From positions 263,501 through 327,500 of the forward strand of contig JACVTC010000114.1 of assembly GCA_016946835.1 (NCBI GenBank): 64,000 nt of DNA. The letters are read 5' to 3'. The notes beneath the pieces were generated by a model. It was not told where the DNA came from and searched no databases. It saw only the letters and a program-made list of their open reading frames with translations. The translations under genes were made by a program, and so were the position numbers. The DNA is from Neocallimastix lanati (nom. inval.). Taxonomy: Eukaryota; Neocallimastigomycota; Neocallimastigomycetes; Neocallimastigales; Neocallimastigaceae. Below are positions 48,920-59,990 of the stretch, in pieces. Each line of letters starts with the position of its first letter. The first letter of the stretch is position 1.

Positions 48920-51900
48920 CTTAGAGAAAACTTTATTTAATTTATAATAATAATAAAATTACATGAAATTAAATGAAAAAATAACAAATAAAATACATGA
49001 AATAAAATATTATATATTATAAAATTATAAAAGTGCGTTAGAAGCAATAGCCTCTAACTTTTCCCATTCCTCGATAATAACACCACGTCCATTATTGTGA
49101 GTAATAATTTCAGTATTAGTGTTATCAATCGAATCTGTATCTGGAGGTGAAAATTCATGCCTTATCATTTCGACGTCGACGCTCTTGGTAACGGTAGATT
49201 CAACGGAATACCATTTCATCATCAAACTAAAAGATCGACAAATTAATGGTATTACGTTTGTTAGAAACTCCGCAATCCCCACAAAATACGGAACAGTTGA
49301 CGAAGTTGAACTTTGTTTAAAAATATTGTCAACTAATTGTCTTTGTTCCCCATCATTAACTTTAATTTTTGAATATATTGAACGCCCACCAAGAAGTGCA
49401 CTCAATATATAATAATAAATATTATTATCATAATCCTTTTCTGAATCAAAAGAAACATCCAAGGATTTTTGTTCAATTATCAATGCAAACTTCAAAAAGA
49501 GATCATCTAGAAAAGGTAAAGATTTATTTCTGTAACTTTCCAATTCTTTACAGGCAAAGATCCAGTGAGAAAAGCTAGGTACACTAACACCACAACAAGG
49601 GCAACATTTAGGGCAATCTTCTGAGACGATTTTTCTTTTAATGGAAATACTAATGTCAAATTTAAAACCACACCTAATTCGAGAAATCCAAAAGAATCCT
49701 AATTGATACTTAGGATATTGAAATGTTAAGTTTCTGATTTCTGAAATAAATCCAAAATCATTCTCCTTGTAAATAATTGCTTTTTTAGCTTTTGAGGGTT
49801 TGAAGACATCTCTTTCCCAATAAAACTTTTTTATTTCACTTGTTTTCTTACCATTTAATTTCTTATCCAAAGTCCTTGATTCTTTAGTCCATGAATAATG
49901 TGACATAGTAGGAATATTATTAGTGAGATGATTAATAATACATGATGAGTTTTTCCATTTTCTAAAGCAACGTAATTGAGATATAGCACAGACAGCTGAA
50001 AGAGGAGGTATTCTCAATTCACGAGTAATATTATAGAGACTAACAGAAGAATTGCGAGATTTAAATCCGTAACTCCAATAAAGTTCTCTATTAATAATTT
50101 TTTGAGCTTTAGAACATCTGCTCTTATTTGAACCAAAGAGAGGAGCATAATATATAACAAGACTAAGAATAAACGAAATTAAAACATATTTCTTCAATGG
50201 GAGAGGAATAGATTTATTAACAAGAAATCGAAAGTACAAATTTAACTTGACATTTAAATTACTGTTTAATTTGGATTGTATAGGTTTCAGTGATAAAGAT
50301 TCATCAAAAGGAATACCAAGATAGGTATAGTTGTCAGTTTTAGGTAATTTTTTACTACCAATAAAGAAAGATGGATCTTCATAATTTATCGGTTTAACAA
50401 AGTTAATCGGTTTTACAACAAGAGTAGCACACTTATTAATTCCAAAAGTCATTTCATTTTTAATAGCCCATTCATGAACTTTATTCAAAATTTTCTTAAG
50501 AGCTTGTTTAGATGGAGCAACTAAAACAATATCATCCGCAAAAAGTCCACCACAACAATATTGAGAATCTAAATATACACCATACTTATCACAATTATCC
50601 AGTATATCATTAATGAACAAATTGAATAAAATAGGAGATAGAGGGCATCCTTGTCTAACACCACGATTAATCGAAAATTCTTCTGAGAGATTACCATTAA
50701 AAAAAGCACGAGCTTTAGAGGATAGATAAAGATTCTTTAAAAACAGATGACATTTATCTCTAATTCCTAAGTTATATAATTTGGTCAAAATATTAAAGAT
50801 AGGAACTGAATCATAGGCTTTTTTAAGATCGAGAAAAGCAAGATAAGTAAAATTTCCTTTAAATTTTCTTCTTTGACATATCTCTCTAATTGAAATATAT
50901 AAACTTATGCATTCTTCTTTATTTCTAAATCCAAATTGTTCAGGTCTAACAAATTTATGTTCAAGGGCATATTTAGCAATTCTATTAGTAACAATCTTTG
51001 AAATAATTTTTAAGCCAACATTAATAAGAGAAATACCACGATAATTATTACAATCCGAAAGATCTCCTTTTTTTGGAATTGATATTATAGAAGCCGAATT
51101 CCACTCTTCAGGGAAATCACCATCCCAGATTTTGTTAAATAATGAAAGTAAACATTTAGCACACTTAGAGTAGTGATCATCTGAAGAATCATCTTGATTA
51201 TCGGATAAATCAGATTTACTAAAGAAGGCTTTAAAAAATTCAATCGGAATACCATCGGGTCCAGGAGCTTTATTATTTTTCATTTCAAGCACAGTGTTTT
51301 GAATTTCTTCCATAGTAATAGAATCATTAATATCCCAAGTAAGATTATTATTAGGATTAGTTCCAAATAAACTTACCCAGTATTCATTATCCAAACTGTG
51401 TTGAGTAACATCAGAAGCTAGTTCACTGTAATGTTCAGCAAATCGATTTAATTGATCCGAATGAGAAAATAAAAAGTTACCCTGCTTGTCCTTTAAAACA
51501 CTTGACGAAATAGAATTAGAGTACATAGGGTGAGATAGCTTCTTTAATTTTAACCAAGCACTCCTAGCATTTTTATTACTAAAATCATTACATGCAGATT
51601 CTATTGACTGATGAAATTGTTTTGATTTAATAGAAAACTTAATTGACCTGACTTTACCACATATATTTTTATACTCACGTAGCAAATTTAAAAATTCATC
51701 AAGGTTTTCAAGGTTAGAACCTAAAGAAAAATTTTTGATTTCATTAAATGCAACATGCTTTTCATGAGAAAGTTTCTTGATATAATAAGGGCAGTGGAAA
51801 GCTGATCCTTTAAGATCACAAGGAACTCTAGCATGAACTTTATCACCAACTTTATTAGCTGTTTCTATAAATTTATTGACCATTTCATTAGAACTTAATT

Positions 51901-54088
51901 CTTTATTATCATCAAATTCATTAAGAAGAATTGAGAAGTAGTTACTTGAGAATATTTCATTATGCTTTTCATTACACATGCGTTGGGACCACTTGAATCT
52001 TCTAGAAGGAGTAGGAGCACGAAAACCTTCTGAGTCATCTTTCTTACAGGAAAGGATAAGAGGGAAGTGGTCAGATATATCATTGAATGTACTACAAACA
52101 GATACCTTATTAATGTATTCCTTCATTTTACAATTAAATAAAACATGATCAATACAAGACGATCTACCATCCCGAGCCCATGTGAAATCGAGACCTGATA
52201 AGTATTTAGTGAACCACTGATAAGATGATTTATTAAGTAAACTATCTAATTGGGATTTAGACATATTAAAGTCACCTACAAGAATAGAAGGTGTATTAGT
52301 ATGTTTCTATATCCAATTAGAAATTTTTGAAAAGGCATTCTTTCTTTCTTCCTTATGAGTGACCGTAGGAACATAAATATTACTAATAGTGCATTTAATT
52401 CCCCAAAAAGAAGTAATGTTGACAGAAATGATATACTTATATTCAAAGGGATCAGGAGAAAATGAACATGAACGAACATGAACGATGTACACTTATACTA
52501 AGACCTCTCATACCGTGTATATTTGGATCAGCTTTACGTAAAATTGTATTATAGTGACAAAGAAATGGGTAATTATTTGAATGTACATTAAGGTATTGGC
52601 TATTACCGACCTCTTGCAAACAAATACAGATGGGTTTAAAAATTTCATTAAAGTATCTAATACCATCACGTTTTTCATCATTCCATCCATTAATATTCCA
52701 ACTGACACAAAGATTAAAGAACTGAGTAGACGGTGAATAAATATTACTATAATGAAAATCTTTAGCCATTGATTTAGTTTCAAAAGAAGAAAATTTGTTG
52801 TTAAATTTCTTAACTTCACTGAAAGTTCTGATTTTGTGGGTTTGGATCCAATTAATTTTATTGATTGGAAGGCAATGGGTAAGAAGAAATAAAATATTTA
52901 GGTAATAAGTGGGTTTATCATAGTTTATCCTTAAAATGAAGTAATTTTCCATATTAGGTGTGTGTGTTTTTATAATTCCATGAACTATTTCATTGCAATT
53001 GGAAATACGTTTACTAAGAAATTCCCAAAGTTTACTAACAGACCATGATTGAAGATCATGAATAAAGATAAGAATGAAATCTTTATTCTGAATATCGTAT
53101 CTTCGAAGACCACGTCGCAAAACAGGTATAGTTGCTGAATTTGAAGAAGTATTATCCATATCAAGAAAGCCTAAAAAATAAAATAAAAGAAGAATAAAAT
53201 AAAAATAATAAAAATAATAAAAAAAATAGATAAAAAAAATTTTTTTTTTTTTTATATATATATATATATAATAAAATAAATTAAAAAATAAAAGAGAAAG
53301 TAAATTCCCTTTAAATAGTAAAAAAAAAAAAAAATATTGGTGTTGAATATTTGAAAGCTTGAAATATAAAATTGTTCTTGATGATTTAATAGATTTTAGA
53401 TTTTGTAAATAATTGATTTTATCCTGTATAACTGATATAATATTTATAAATTTACTCAAGGGTTAGTAATTTATTGATACAAAATTACTTGTATATACTG
53501 TTAAAATGAATAATTGTTTCTTTTTATCTTTTGAATGATTGAAATTCTTTCAATTAATAAAGCGCTTTAAGATGTTAAAAATTTTCTGTTGAATAATCAT
53601 AAATTAGCTAAAAGTATATTTAAAAAGAAAAAATATTAGTAGAGAAAGACTATAAAAAAGATTCCCATCCGTTAAATAATGTCTTAAACACAAGCTTTGG
53701 AGTGAATCAATCTCCTACATTTCCATTTTATAATAGCTACATGAAAGTATAAATAATACTATAGAAAAATACATATACAAAATAATGCTAAAGTAAAAAA
53801 TACAATAGATTCATTACAATGATAATATGTAGAAACTACATGATATTATTAATTATACAACTCCAATGTTACTACATATCCAGTTTAAAACAATATAAAA
53901 CATCAGGTTCACTTTCTACAGTCTTCCAGTATTCCAGTTTTCACTCTTCGTACTAGAAGCCGCTTTAGAAAAGATAACCATCGATTATCATCAGAATCAC
54001 AGAAAGCTGTAATTAGTACACCTGATATAGGTTATTCCTTTTCCATCAACCCTCCATGGACCTGGAAAAACAGTCCACATCATTGGGG
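48889..54088 (-). mobile_element. LINE 2 (middle layer), about 5.2 kb, full length but dead
   Basis: A non-LTR retrotransposon of the APE-endonuclease type on the minus strand. It has a poly(A) tail (T tract at 48889-48916), a 3' UTR to 49024, ORF remnants 49025-53159 and a 5' UTR of about 930 nt. It is inserted into LINE 1: the 12-bp sequence ATAATTATGTGA flanks it at 48877-48888 and at its 5' end (54089-54100, copied again at 59714-59725). LINE 3 later inserted close to its 5' end. Its 5' UTR shares blocks with that of LINE 3 (for example AGTGAATCAATCTC near 53702 and 59171), so both belong to one family. Confidence 0.85.
49025..53159 (-). pseudogene. LINE 2 ORF: endonuclease/reverse transcriptase, broken
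   Basis: Starts at ATG 53159 (M-D-N-T-S-S) and ran to the stop at 49025. The endonuclease part has C-V-S-W-N-I-N-G-W, C-L-Q-E-V-G-N, L-V-G-D-F-N and I-S-D-H-F-P. The RT part has A-P-G-P-D-G-I-P-I-E-F, F-G-F-R-N-K-E-E-C, A-F-L-D-L-K-K-A-Y-D-S-V, G-V-R-Q-G-C-P-L-S-P and L-F-A-D-D-I-V-L. Near the C terminus is a Cys/His cluster (C-P-K-C-C-P-C-C ... H-W-I-F-A-C). Two lesions kill it: a 10-bp tandem duplication (AACATGAACG at 52465-52474 and 52475-52484) that shifts the frame, and an in-frame TAG near 52309, both inside the endonuclease. From 52264 downward 1,079 codons remain open. Confidence 0.9.
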
Positions 54089-54125
54089 ATAATTATGTGA
54101 TAAAATATCTGTATTTTTTGTTTTA

Positions 54126-54129
<4 letters not shown>
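53906..54129. repeat. Left copy of a 224-bp direct repeat flanking LINE 3
   Basis: Identical to 59531-59754 except A at 53972 versus G at 59597. It abuts the poly(A) tail of LINE 3 (T tract from 54130). Positions 53906-54088 are the 5' end of LINE 2, 54089-54100 its 12-bp target duplication, and 54101-54129 belongs to LINE 1. Confidence 0.95.
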
Positions 54130-54173
<44 letters not shown>

Positions 54174-57100
54174 GGCAGCAAACTTGTTTCATCTTTATTA
54201 ATTAAATATTTGATAAAATACATGTAATAAAATAATAAAAAAAAAAAGATAAAAAAATAAACAAAAAATAAAACACAAAATAAAAATAAAATAATGGTAT
54301 AATATATTCTAGTTTCATTTAATTAATATTTGTAAGACTTCACAAGGGCATTATTATACTGAAGTATAATAATTAACTTTGACTTCGCAATGTTAATCAT
54401 AATTTTAAGATACAAAATTATGATCTTCATTGGTTGCGCTAGCCCTGCTGGCCTGTCTTACTGTTTCTTCAGCATTGACGCTCTTGGTAGTAGTAGTACG
54501 ATTCGATTTGAACCTATTGAACAAAGACCATTGCTGGCCAATAGCAATAGGTATAATCGATTGGAGAAGTGCCGCAGTAACCACTAAGAACGGAGTATCA
54601 GAATAAGCACCTGATTTCATCTGGCACTTAAATAGATCCTTCCATTCCCTTGTACTGTTATTAATACTTCGACCTCCAAGAAGGAAATTAAACACTTTTT
54701 CACACACACTAGAATCAATATACACATTATTTTCAATACTATTACTAACATTACTAAAAATACTATTACTAATATTATTATTACTATTATAACTATTACT
54801 ATTATTACTATTACTATTATCATTATTACTATTAACAATATCATTTGTTAGGTTGCCACGGTAAAAAGCATTATATAAAAATAAAATTTTATCATTAACT
54901 TTACTACGAGTATGATTGAAAAAGGGACAATCAATTAACCAATGACTTATCCATTGTTTATTACTTTTACAACAGGGACAAAAATTAGGACACATTTGGT
55001 CCACTATTTTTGCAGCTTTAGCAATTCTAGCATCTAATCTATATCCGCTTCGTGCTCTCAATAGCCAATAGAAACCATATGAAAGATCGGGATAGTCATA
55101 ACAAAGTTTTATAAATTTTGATGTTTCTTCGAATTTGTTTTTGTCATAAAACTCAGCTTTAATAGAATTGATTTTCATATCTCTTTTCCAATAAAAATCC
55201 TTGATTTTATTATCGTTATTACCTCTTTTCTCTAGTTTACGTTTAAGAGTTCTACTTTCTTTTGTCCATGTATATTTTCTAGATTTTGGAATATTATTAA
55301 CTAAATAGGAAATAATACAATTTGAATTTTTCCATTTATCAAAACATTTGACCTGAGACAAAGCACACTTAGCTGACAATGGAGGAATATGTAAATCTTT
55401 TGAAATAGAATATATATTAATAAATGATTTGGCTTTTTGTATACCTGCAATCCATCTTAATCCTTTATTAATTAATTTCTGAGTATTATTTGTTCTCGTT
55501 TTATTCGAACCAAGTAAAGGTGCAAAGTAAGAGACTTTACTAAGAACATAAGAGTTAATTATAATCTTCTTAAATGGAATAGGAATTTTGGAATTTGAAA
55601 GAAATTTACTAACAGAAAAGAGAGCTTTAGTTACTTTAGAGTTAAGTAATTTAATAATAGGTTTCAACGATAAGCTTTTATCAAATGGTATACCTAAATA
55701 GGTATAACATTTAGTTATTGGAATTGGTTGACCAGCAAGATAAAAAGTAGGATCTCTTTTATTTTGAAAAAGAGGTGTGTCTGGTCGAATCACCATCGTT
55801 GCACACTTATTAATTCCAAAATTCATCATATTAAATTTAGCCCATTCATTTACCTTCTTAAGCATTTTTTTCAACTTAGTTCTTGACGGTGCGCATAGAA
55901 CAATATCATCTGCAAAGAGTCCACCACAACATCTAGATTCGCCTAAAGGAATTCCAAGTTCTGAAACATCATTAAAAATGTCATTAATAAAAAGATTGAA
56001 AAGAATTGGTGATAGTGGACAACCTTGTCTAACTCCTTTCATAATATTAAAAGATTCCGAATATTGATCATCAATTTTAACACTAGCTTTGGATGTCAAA
56101 TATAGATTTTTTATAAATTGATAACATTTACCTCTAATACCTAAAGCATCTAATTTATATAAAATATTACCTATTGGAACAGAATCATATGCCTTTTTTA
56201 AATCTAGAAAAGCTAGGTAAGTTTCTTTATTATCATTTTTACGCCTTTGACAAATTTCTCGAATTGAAATAAATAAACTAACACATTCTTCTTTAGTACG
56301 AAATCCAAATTGCTCTGGCCTAATAAAATTATTTTTAAGTCCATATTCTGAAATTCTTTTGGAGACTTTTTTCGAAATGAGTTTAATACCATTGTTAATC
56401 AGAGAGATACCTCGATAATTGTCACAATCAGATAGATCATCTCCTTTTTTAGGAATAGATATAATACTTGCTTCATTCCATGAGCTAGGAAATTCTCCAT
56501 TCCAAATTCTTGAGTATATCTTCTGTAAACAATTTAAACCAAAAGAAGAATTATTTACTGAATTTTCGTCATCCGGAGGAATTAAAGCTTTATAAAATTC
56601 AATAGGAATTCCATCCGGGCCTGAAGCTTTAAAATTTGGAGTAGCCAAAATTGCTTCTCTAATTTCTTCTATACTGATGTCTTGATTTATATCCCATTCA
56701 TTGTGTCTCGTATACCTAATTGTTCCATTGGAAAATTTATTATACCATTCGATTAATGCACTATTGATATCAGAATGGCTTGAAGCAAGTTTTTTATAGT
56801 GATTGTGCCATACTTCTAACTGTTCTTTAGTAGAAGTAGCTAGTTTACCATTTTTGTCCTTTACTGGAGAATTTGACATATTTTTAAATTTATCTACTTT
56901 TGCTGTTGTTTTAAGCCATTTCCAAGCTTTTTTAGGGTTATGAGATTTCATATATTCACATCCTGTATTAATCCAATGCTGGTATTCAGTTTTCCTATAA
57001 ATATTACACATATGATGAATAATTTTGCACATTCTATTATATTTATCAATTAATTCTTCAAATTCATCTAAATTATGATAAGAACCTCTTCTTTTAATGG

Positions 57101-59530
57101 ATTTATATAATTTCATTTTGAGTTTTTGCAAATTAAATATTTTCTGCGACATATGAAAAAAAGATTTTCGAACTTCTGAAATTGACGTGATATTAAGTTC
57201 CTTAGCAATATTGAATGAAGTTGAAATAAATTTCTTTGAAATATCATCAATACTAATATTAGGATCTGGAATCACTTCCTCTAATACACTAAAATAGTTA
57301 TTGTCAAAAATTGATTCTTTTTCATTTATACATTTTAATCTATCCCATTTAACTGTCTTTTTAGGCAGAGAGAAAGAATTATCTGAATTAACTGATGAAA
57401 AACATTTACCTTTTATTAATAAAGGTTTATAATCCGAAATGGGGGGAAAGTCAATAAAAGTACCATATGAAAGTAAATCTAACATATGATCATTGACAAT
57501 CGCATGATCTATATCAGATTCTCTATTACCTCTACTCCATGAAATTGGGGAGCCCCATAAGGGAAGAATTTTCCAATTACTAAATTTAGAGAGCAAATTA
57601 CTTAATTTCTCAGTAGGTAAATTAAAATCACCAACCAACATTGAAGGATGAGAAGAGTGACTATTTAACCAAGACAATATTTCAATTCTAGCAGCTCTAG
57701 CATGAAGGCTATGGCCACTATGAGGTACGTACACATTACCAATAGAACATTTAGTGAAATTCCAAAAATTATAAGTATACAAGGAAATAATATACTCATA
57801 AGTGTTGTTTTCAAGAGAGGCTTGACAAGAATTATGAAACCCAATATAAAGACCTCTTTTACCGGGAATTTCATTATTAGCTTTTTTGAAGAAATGTTTG
57901 TAGTTTTTTAATGATACTCGACATGGATATTTACTGCTAGAACCTGAACCATTTCCTGTTTCCTGAAAGCATAAGAAAAGTGGTTTGTACATTGAAATAA
58001 AGAATTCAACACTGTCTTTTTTATCAAAGTTCCATCCATTAGTATTCCAACTGACACATAGAGAAAATTCTTTAACTGTATTATTATTAATATGAGTGTT
58101 ATTAATATTATTGGAATTATTATAATTGATTGAACTGAAATTTGAATTTGAATCTGAGCTTGAAACTGAATTTAAACATAAATTTGAAATTGAACTTGAA
58201 CTTGTACTTGAACTTGAACTTGAACTTGAACTTGTACTTGAACTTGTACTTGAACTTGAACTTGAAATTGTACTTGAACTTGGACTTGAACTTGAACTTG
58301 AACCTGTACTTGAACTTGTACTTAAACTTGTACTTGAACTTGAACTTGAGCTTGTACTTGAACTTGTACTTGAACTTGAACTTGAGCTTGTACTTGAACT
58401 TGAACATGAATCTGTATTTGAACTTGAATTTGAATTTTGACTTGAATCTGCATTTGAATTTGAAGTAGTGAATAAGTTGATATTATAAGATGAATTCACT
58501 TTTTCTGATAAGGCAAAATGTTTCCTTTTGAGTGAAGAAAAACTGTATTTATGATTCCTTTTGCTACAATTAATAACGTTAATTGAAGCACGTTTGAAAC
58601 TATTAACAATACAATCAGTAATAGATGTTAATTCTTCTTCATTACCTACTATTTTAATTTTAAAGAATGCATCATTAAAATTAGCAATACGTTTAACTGA
58701 TAAAACCTTATCATTTAATTCATTCAGAGTTTTCTTTAAATGTCTTCTCATTTTGATTTCTGGCCAAGATCGAAGTCCGCGGATAAAGAGTAGTTTCGTA
58801 TTCTCCATTGGTATACCGTGGCACCTTGAACCTCTTAGAATGAAATTCTTATTTCTTATAAATTGGATTTCCATAATAGTAATAAAAAACTAAAAATTAA
58901 TAACTAAAAAAAAAAAAATAAAAAAAAGTCAATTTTTATTATAAAGTCTTGAGTATAATGAGAATTGTAATAATTTTATATCTTTTTGGAGTAAATAATT
59001 TCGATAATTAGTAGTTTGTTGAATGATTGAAAAATAATTTGATTTAGCACTTTTTTCAGTATATTATTTAAATTGAATATCATAAAGTATTTAATGACTA
59101 AGATTGAATTGATGAAATAAAATGGCACAAAATTAGTAAAGAGTTAAATAAATTACTACAAGATTTAGAGTGAATCAATCTCTTACAACGTGATACATGA
59201 AATATAAAGTTGAAATACAATTGAATACAATAGATTCTTACATGAGAATAGTAATACTACATGAAAATAGAAATACAATGAAAATGTATTACTAATTCTT
59301 GGGTGTAACTTATTTAACAATGTTCCAAAAATGCACCATTATATTCCGCAGTGAGTGTTCACCAGAAAAATTTTACCAATAACATTACCATTGCGCATAA
59401 TGTTATTAATTAACACAAAATATAACTTTACTACTATTTTGCACCAGTACTGTGGATCTACTTTATAAGAGTAAAGTTAATTTCCCTTGCAGGCGATTTA
59501 AATACATAAATCGAGTACACCCCTGCTCGG
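54130..59530 (-). mobile_element. LINE 3 (youngest), about 5.4 kb, apparently complete
   Basis: A non-LTR retrotransposon on the minus strand with a 41-nt poly(A) tail (T tract 54130-54170), a 3' UTR of about 234 nt, an intact ORF (54405-58874) and a 5' UTR of about 656 nt ending at 59530. It lies inside the 5' part of LINE 2 and is bounded by a 224-bp direct repeat. The intact ORF, pure tail and near-identical flanks all indicate recent insertion. Confidence 0.9.
54405..58874 (-). CDS. LINE 3 polyprotein: endonuclease, reverse transcriptase, Cys/His cluster
   Basis: One uninterrupted ORF of 1,489 residues. Residues 1-110 form a charged domain (G-L-R-S-W-P-E-I ... F-K-I-K-I-V-G) shared in outline with LINE 2. 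Then comes a Ser/Thr-rich linker (about residues 145-240) encoded by a hexanucleotide-like repeat at 58150-58440. The APE-like endonuclease follows: C-V-S-W-N-T-N-G-W, F-Q-E-T-G-N-G, L-V-G-D-F-N, S-D-I-D-H-A and S-D-Y-K-P. The reverse transcriptase has G-P-D-G-I-P-I-E-F, A-F-L-D-L-K-K-A-Y-D, G-V-R-Q-G-C-P-L-S-P and the catalytic F-A-D-D. The C terminus has C-P-N-F-C-P-C-C-K ... H-W-L-I-D-C, a probable nucleic-acid-binding zinc cluster, and an Asn/Ser-rich insert. All catalytic motifs look intact, so it may be able to move by target-primed reverse transcription. Clade (L1/Tx1, Tad or other APE type) is not decided. Confidence 0.93.
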   Translation of the reverse strand: MEIQFIRNKNFILRGSRCHGIPMENTKLLFIRGLRSWPEIKMRRHLKKTLNELNDKVLSVKRIANFNDAFFKIKIVGNEEELTSITDCIVNSFKRASINVINCSKRNHKYSFSSLKRKHFALSEKVNSSYNINLFTTSNSNADSSQNSNSSSNTDSCSSSSTSSSSSSSTSSSTSSSSSSSTSLSTSSSTGSSSSSSPSSSTISSSSSSTSSSTSSSSSSSSSTSSSSISNLCLNSVSSSDSNSNFSSINYNNSNNINNTHINNNTVKEFSLCVSWNTNGWNFDKKDSVEFFISMYKPLFLCFQETGNGSGSSSKYPCRVSLKNYKHFFKKANNEIPGKRGLYIGFHNSCQASLENNTYEYIISLYTYNFWNFTKCSIGNVYVPHSGHSLHARAARIEILSWLNSHSSHPSMLVGDFNLPTEKLSNLLSKFSNWKILPLWGSPISWSRGNRESDIDHAIVNDHMLDLLSYGTFIDFPPISDYKPLLIKGKCFSSVNSDNSFSLPKKTVKWDRLKCINEKESIFDNNYFSVLEEVIPDPNISIDDISKKFISTSFNIAKELNITSISEVRKSFFHMSQKIFNLQKLKMKLYKSIKRRGSYHNLDEFEELIDKYNRMCKIIHHMCNIYRKTEYQHWINTGCEYMKSHNPKKAWKWLKTTAKVDKFKNMSNSPVKDKNGKLATSTKEQLEVWHNHYKKLASSHSDINSALIEWYNKFSNGTIRYTRHNEWDINQDISIEEIREAILATPNFKASGPDGIPIEFYKALIPPDDENSVNNSSFGLNCLQKIYSRIWNGEFPSSWNEASIISIPKKGDDLSDCDNYRGISLINNGIKLISKKVSKRISEYGLKNNFIRPEQFGFRTKEECVSLFISIREICQRRKNDNKETYLAFLDLKKAYDSVPIGNILYKLDALGIRGKCYQFIKNLYLTSKASVKIDDQYSESFNIMKGVRQGCPLSPILFNLFINDIFNDVSELGIPLGESRCCGGLFADDIVLCAPSRTKLKKMLKKVNEWAKFNMMNFGINKCATMVIRPDTPLFQNKRDPTFYLAGQPIPITKCYTYLGIPFDKSLSLKPIIKLLNSKVTKALFSVSKFLSNSKIPIPFKKIIINSYVLSKVSYFAPLLGSNKTRTNNTQKLINKGLRWIAGIQKAKSFINIYSISKDLHIPPLSAKCALSQVKCFDKWKNSNCIISYLVNNIPKSRKYTWTKESRTLKRKLEKRGNNDNKIKDFYWKRDMKINSIKAEFYDKNKFEETSKFIKLCYDYPDLSYGFYWLLRARSGYRLDARIAKAAKIVDQMCPNFCPCCKSNKQWISHWLIDCPFFNHTRSKVNDKILFLYNAFYRGNLTNDIVNSNNDNSNSNNSNSYNSNNNISNSIFSNVSNSIENNVYIDSSVCEKVFNFLLGGRSINNSTREWKDLFKCQMKSGAYSDTPFLVVTAALLQSIIPIAIGQQWSLFNRFKSNRTTTTKSVNAEETVRQASRASATNEDHNFVS

Positions 59531-59754
59531 GGTTCACTTTCTACAGTCTTCCAGTATTCCAGTTTTCACTCTTCGTACTAGAAGCCGCTTTAGAAAGGAT
59601 AACCATCGATTATCATCAGAATCACAGAAAGCTGTAATTAGTACACCTGATATAGGTTATTCCTTTTCCATCAACCCTCCATGGACCTGGAAAAACAGTC
59701 CACATCATTGGGGATAATTATGTGATAAAATATCTGTATTTTTTGTTTTACAAA
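59531..59754. repeat. Right copy of the 224-bp direct repeat flanking LINE 3
   Basis: It begins directly after the 5' end of LINE 3 and runs into the LINE 1 coding sequence. See the left copy at 53906-54129; 223 of 224 bases agree. Confidence 0.95.
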
Positions 59755-59990
59755 TATGCGTAGACCATTTAGAAACTTTAGCAGGCCTTATAAAACCATC
59801 GGAAAGAACTTTGGTGCAAGAAAGTATAATAGGTTTATGATCAGAAATACCATAAAATGAAATGCAAACCGAGGTTTTATTAAAATGAGCTGCCAAAGCC
59901 TCATTATATATGACATAGTCAATGCAAGATGATCTAGTACCTTTGGCATAAATTGATTACCATATAAGGGAGCAATATACCAATTAGGAA
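59714..59990 (-). pseudogene. LINE 1 (oldest), upstream part: end of endonuclease domain
   Basis: The minus strand reads N-W-Y-I-A-P-L-Y-G, then after a one-frame shift R-S-S-C-I-D-Y-V-I-Y-N, S-V-C-I-S-F-Y-G-I-S-D-H-K-P-I-I-L-S and K-T-K-N-T-D-I-L-S-H-N-Y. The same motifs occur in LINE 2 (R-S-S-C-I-D-H-V ... I-S-D-H-F-P). The upstream end near 59990 is abrupt next to an A/T tract, so LINE 1 is 5'-truncated. The part beyond 59714 continues at 48888. Confidence 0.8.

Noticed and set aside
53906-54129. The 224-bp repeat as a shared LINE 5' UTR
   Set aside because: It extends past the 5' end of LINE 2 into LINE 1 coding sequence, while the true 5' UTRs of LINE 2 and LINE 3 are clearly diverged.
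58120-58468. Three overlapping reading frames rich in Lys/Phe, Glu/Leu or Asn/Leu on both strands
   Set aside because: Shadows of the Ser-rich repeat coding stretch in the LINE 3 ORF.
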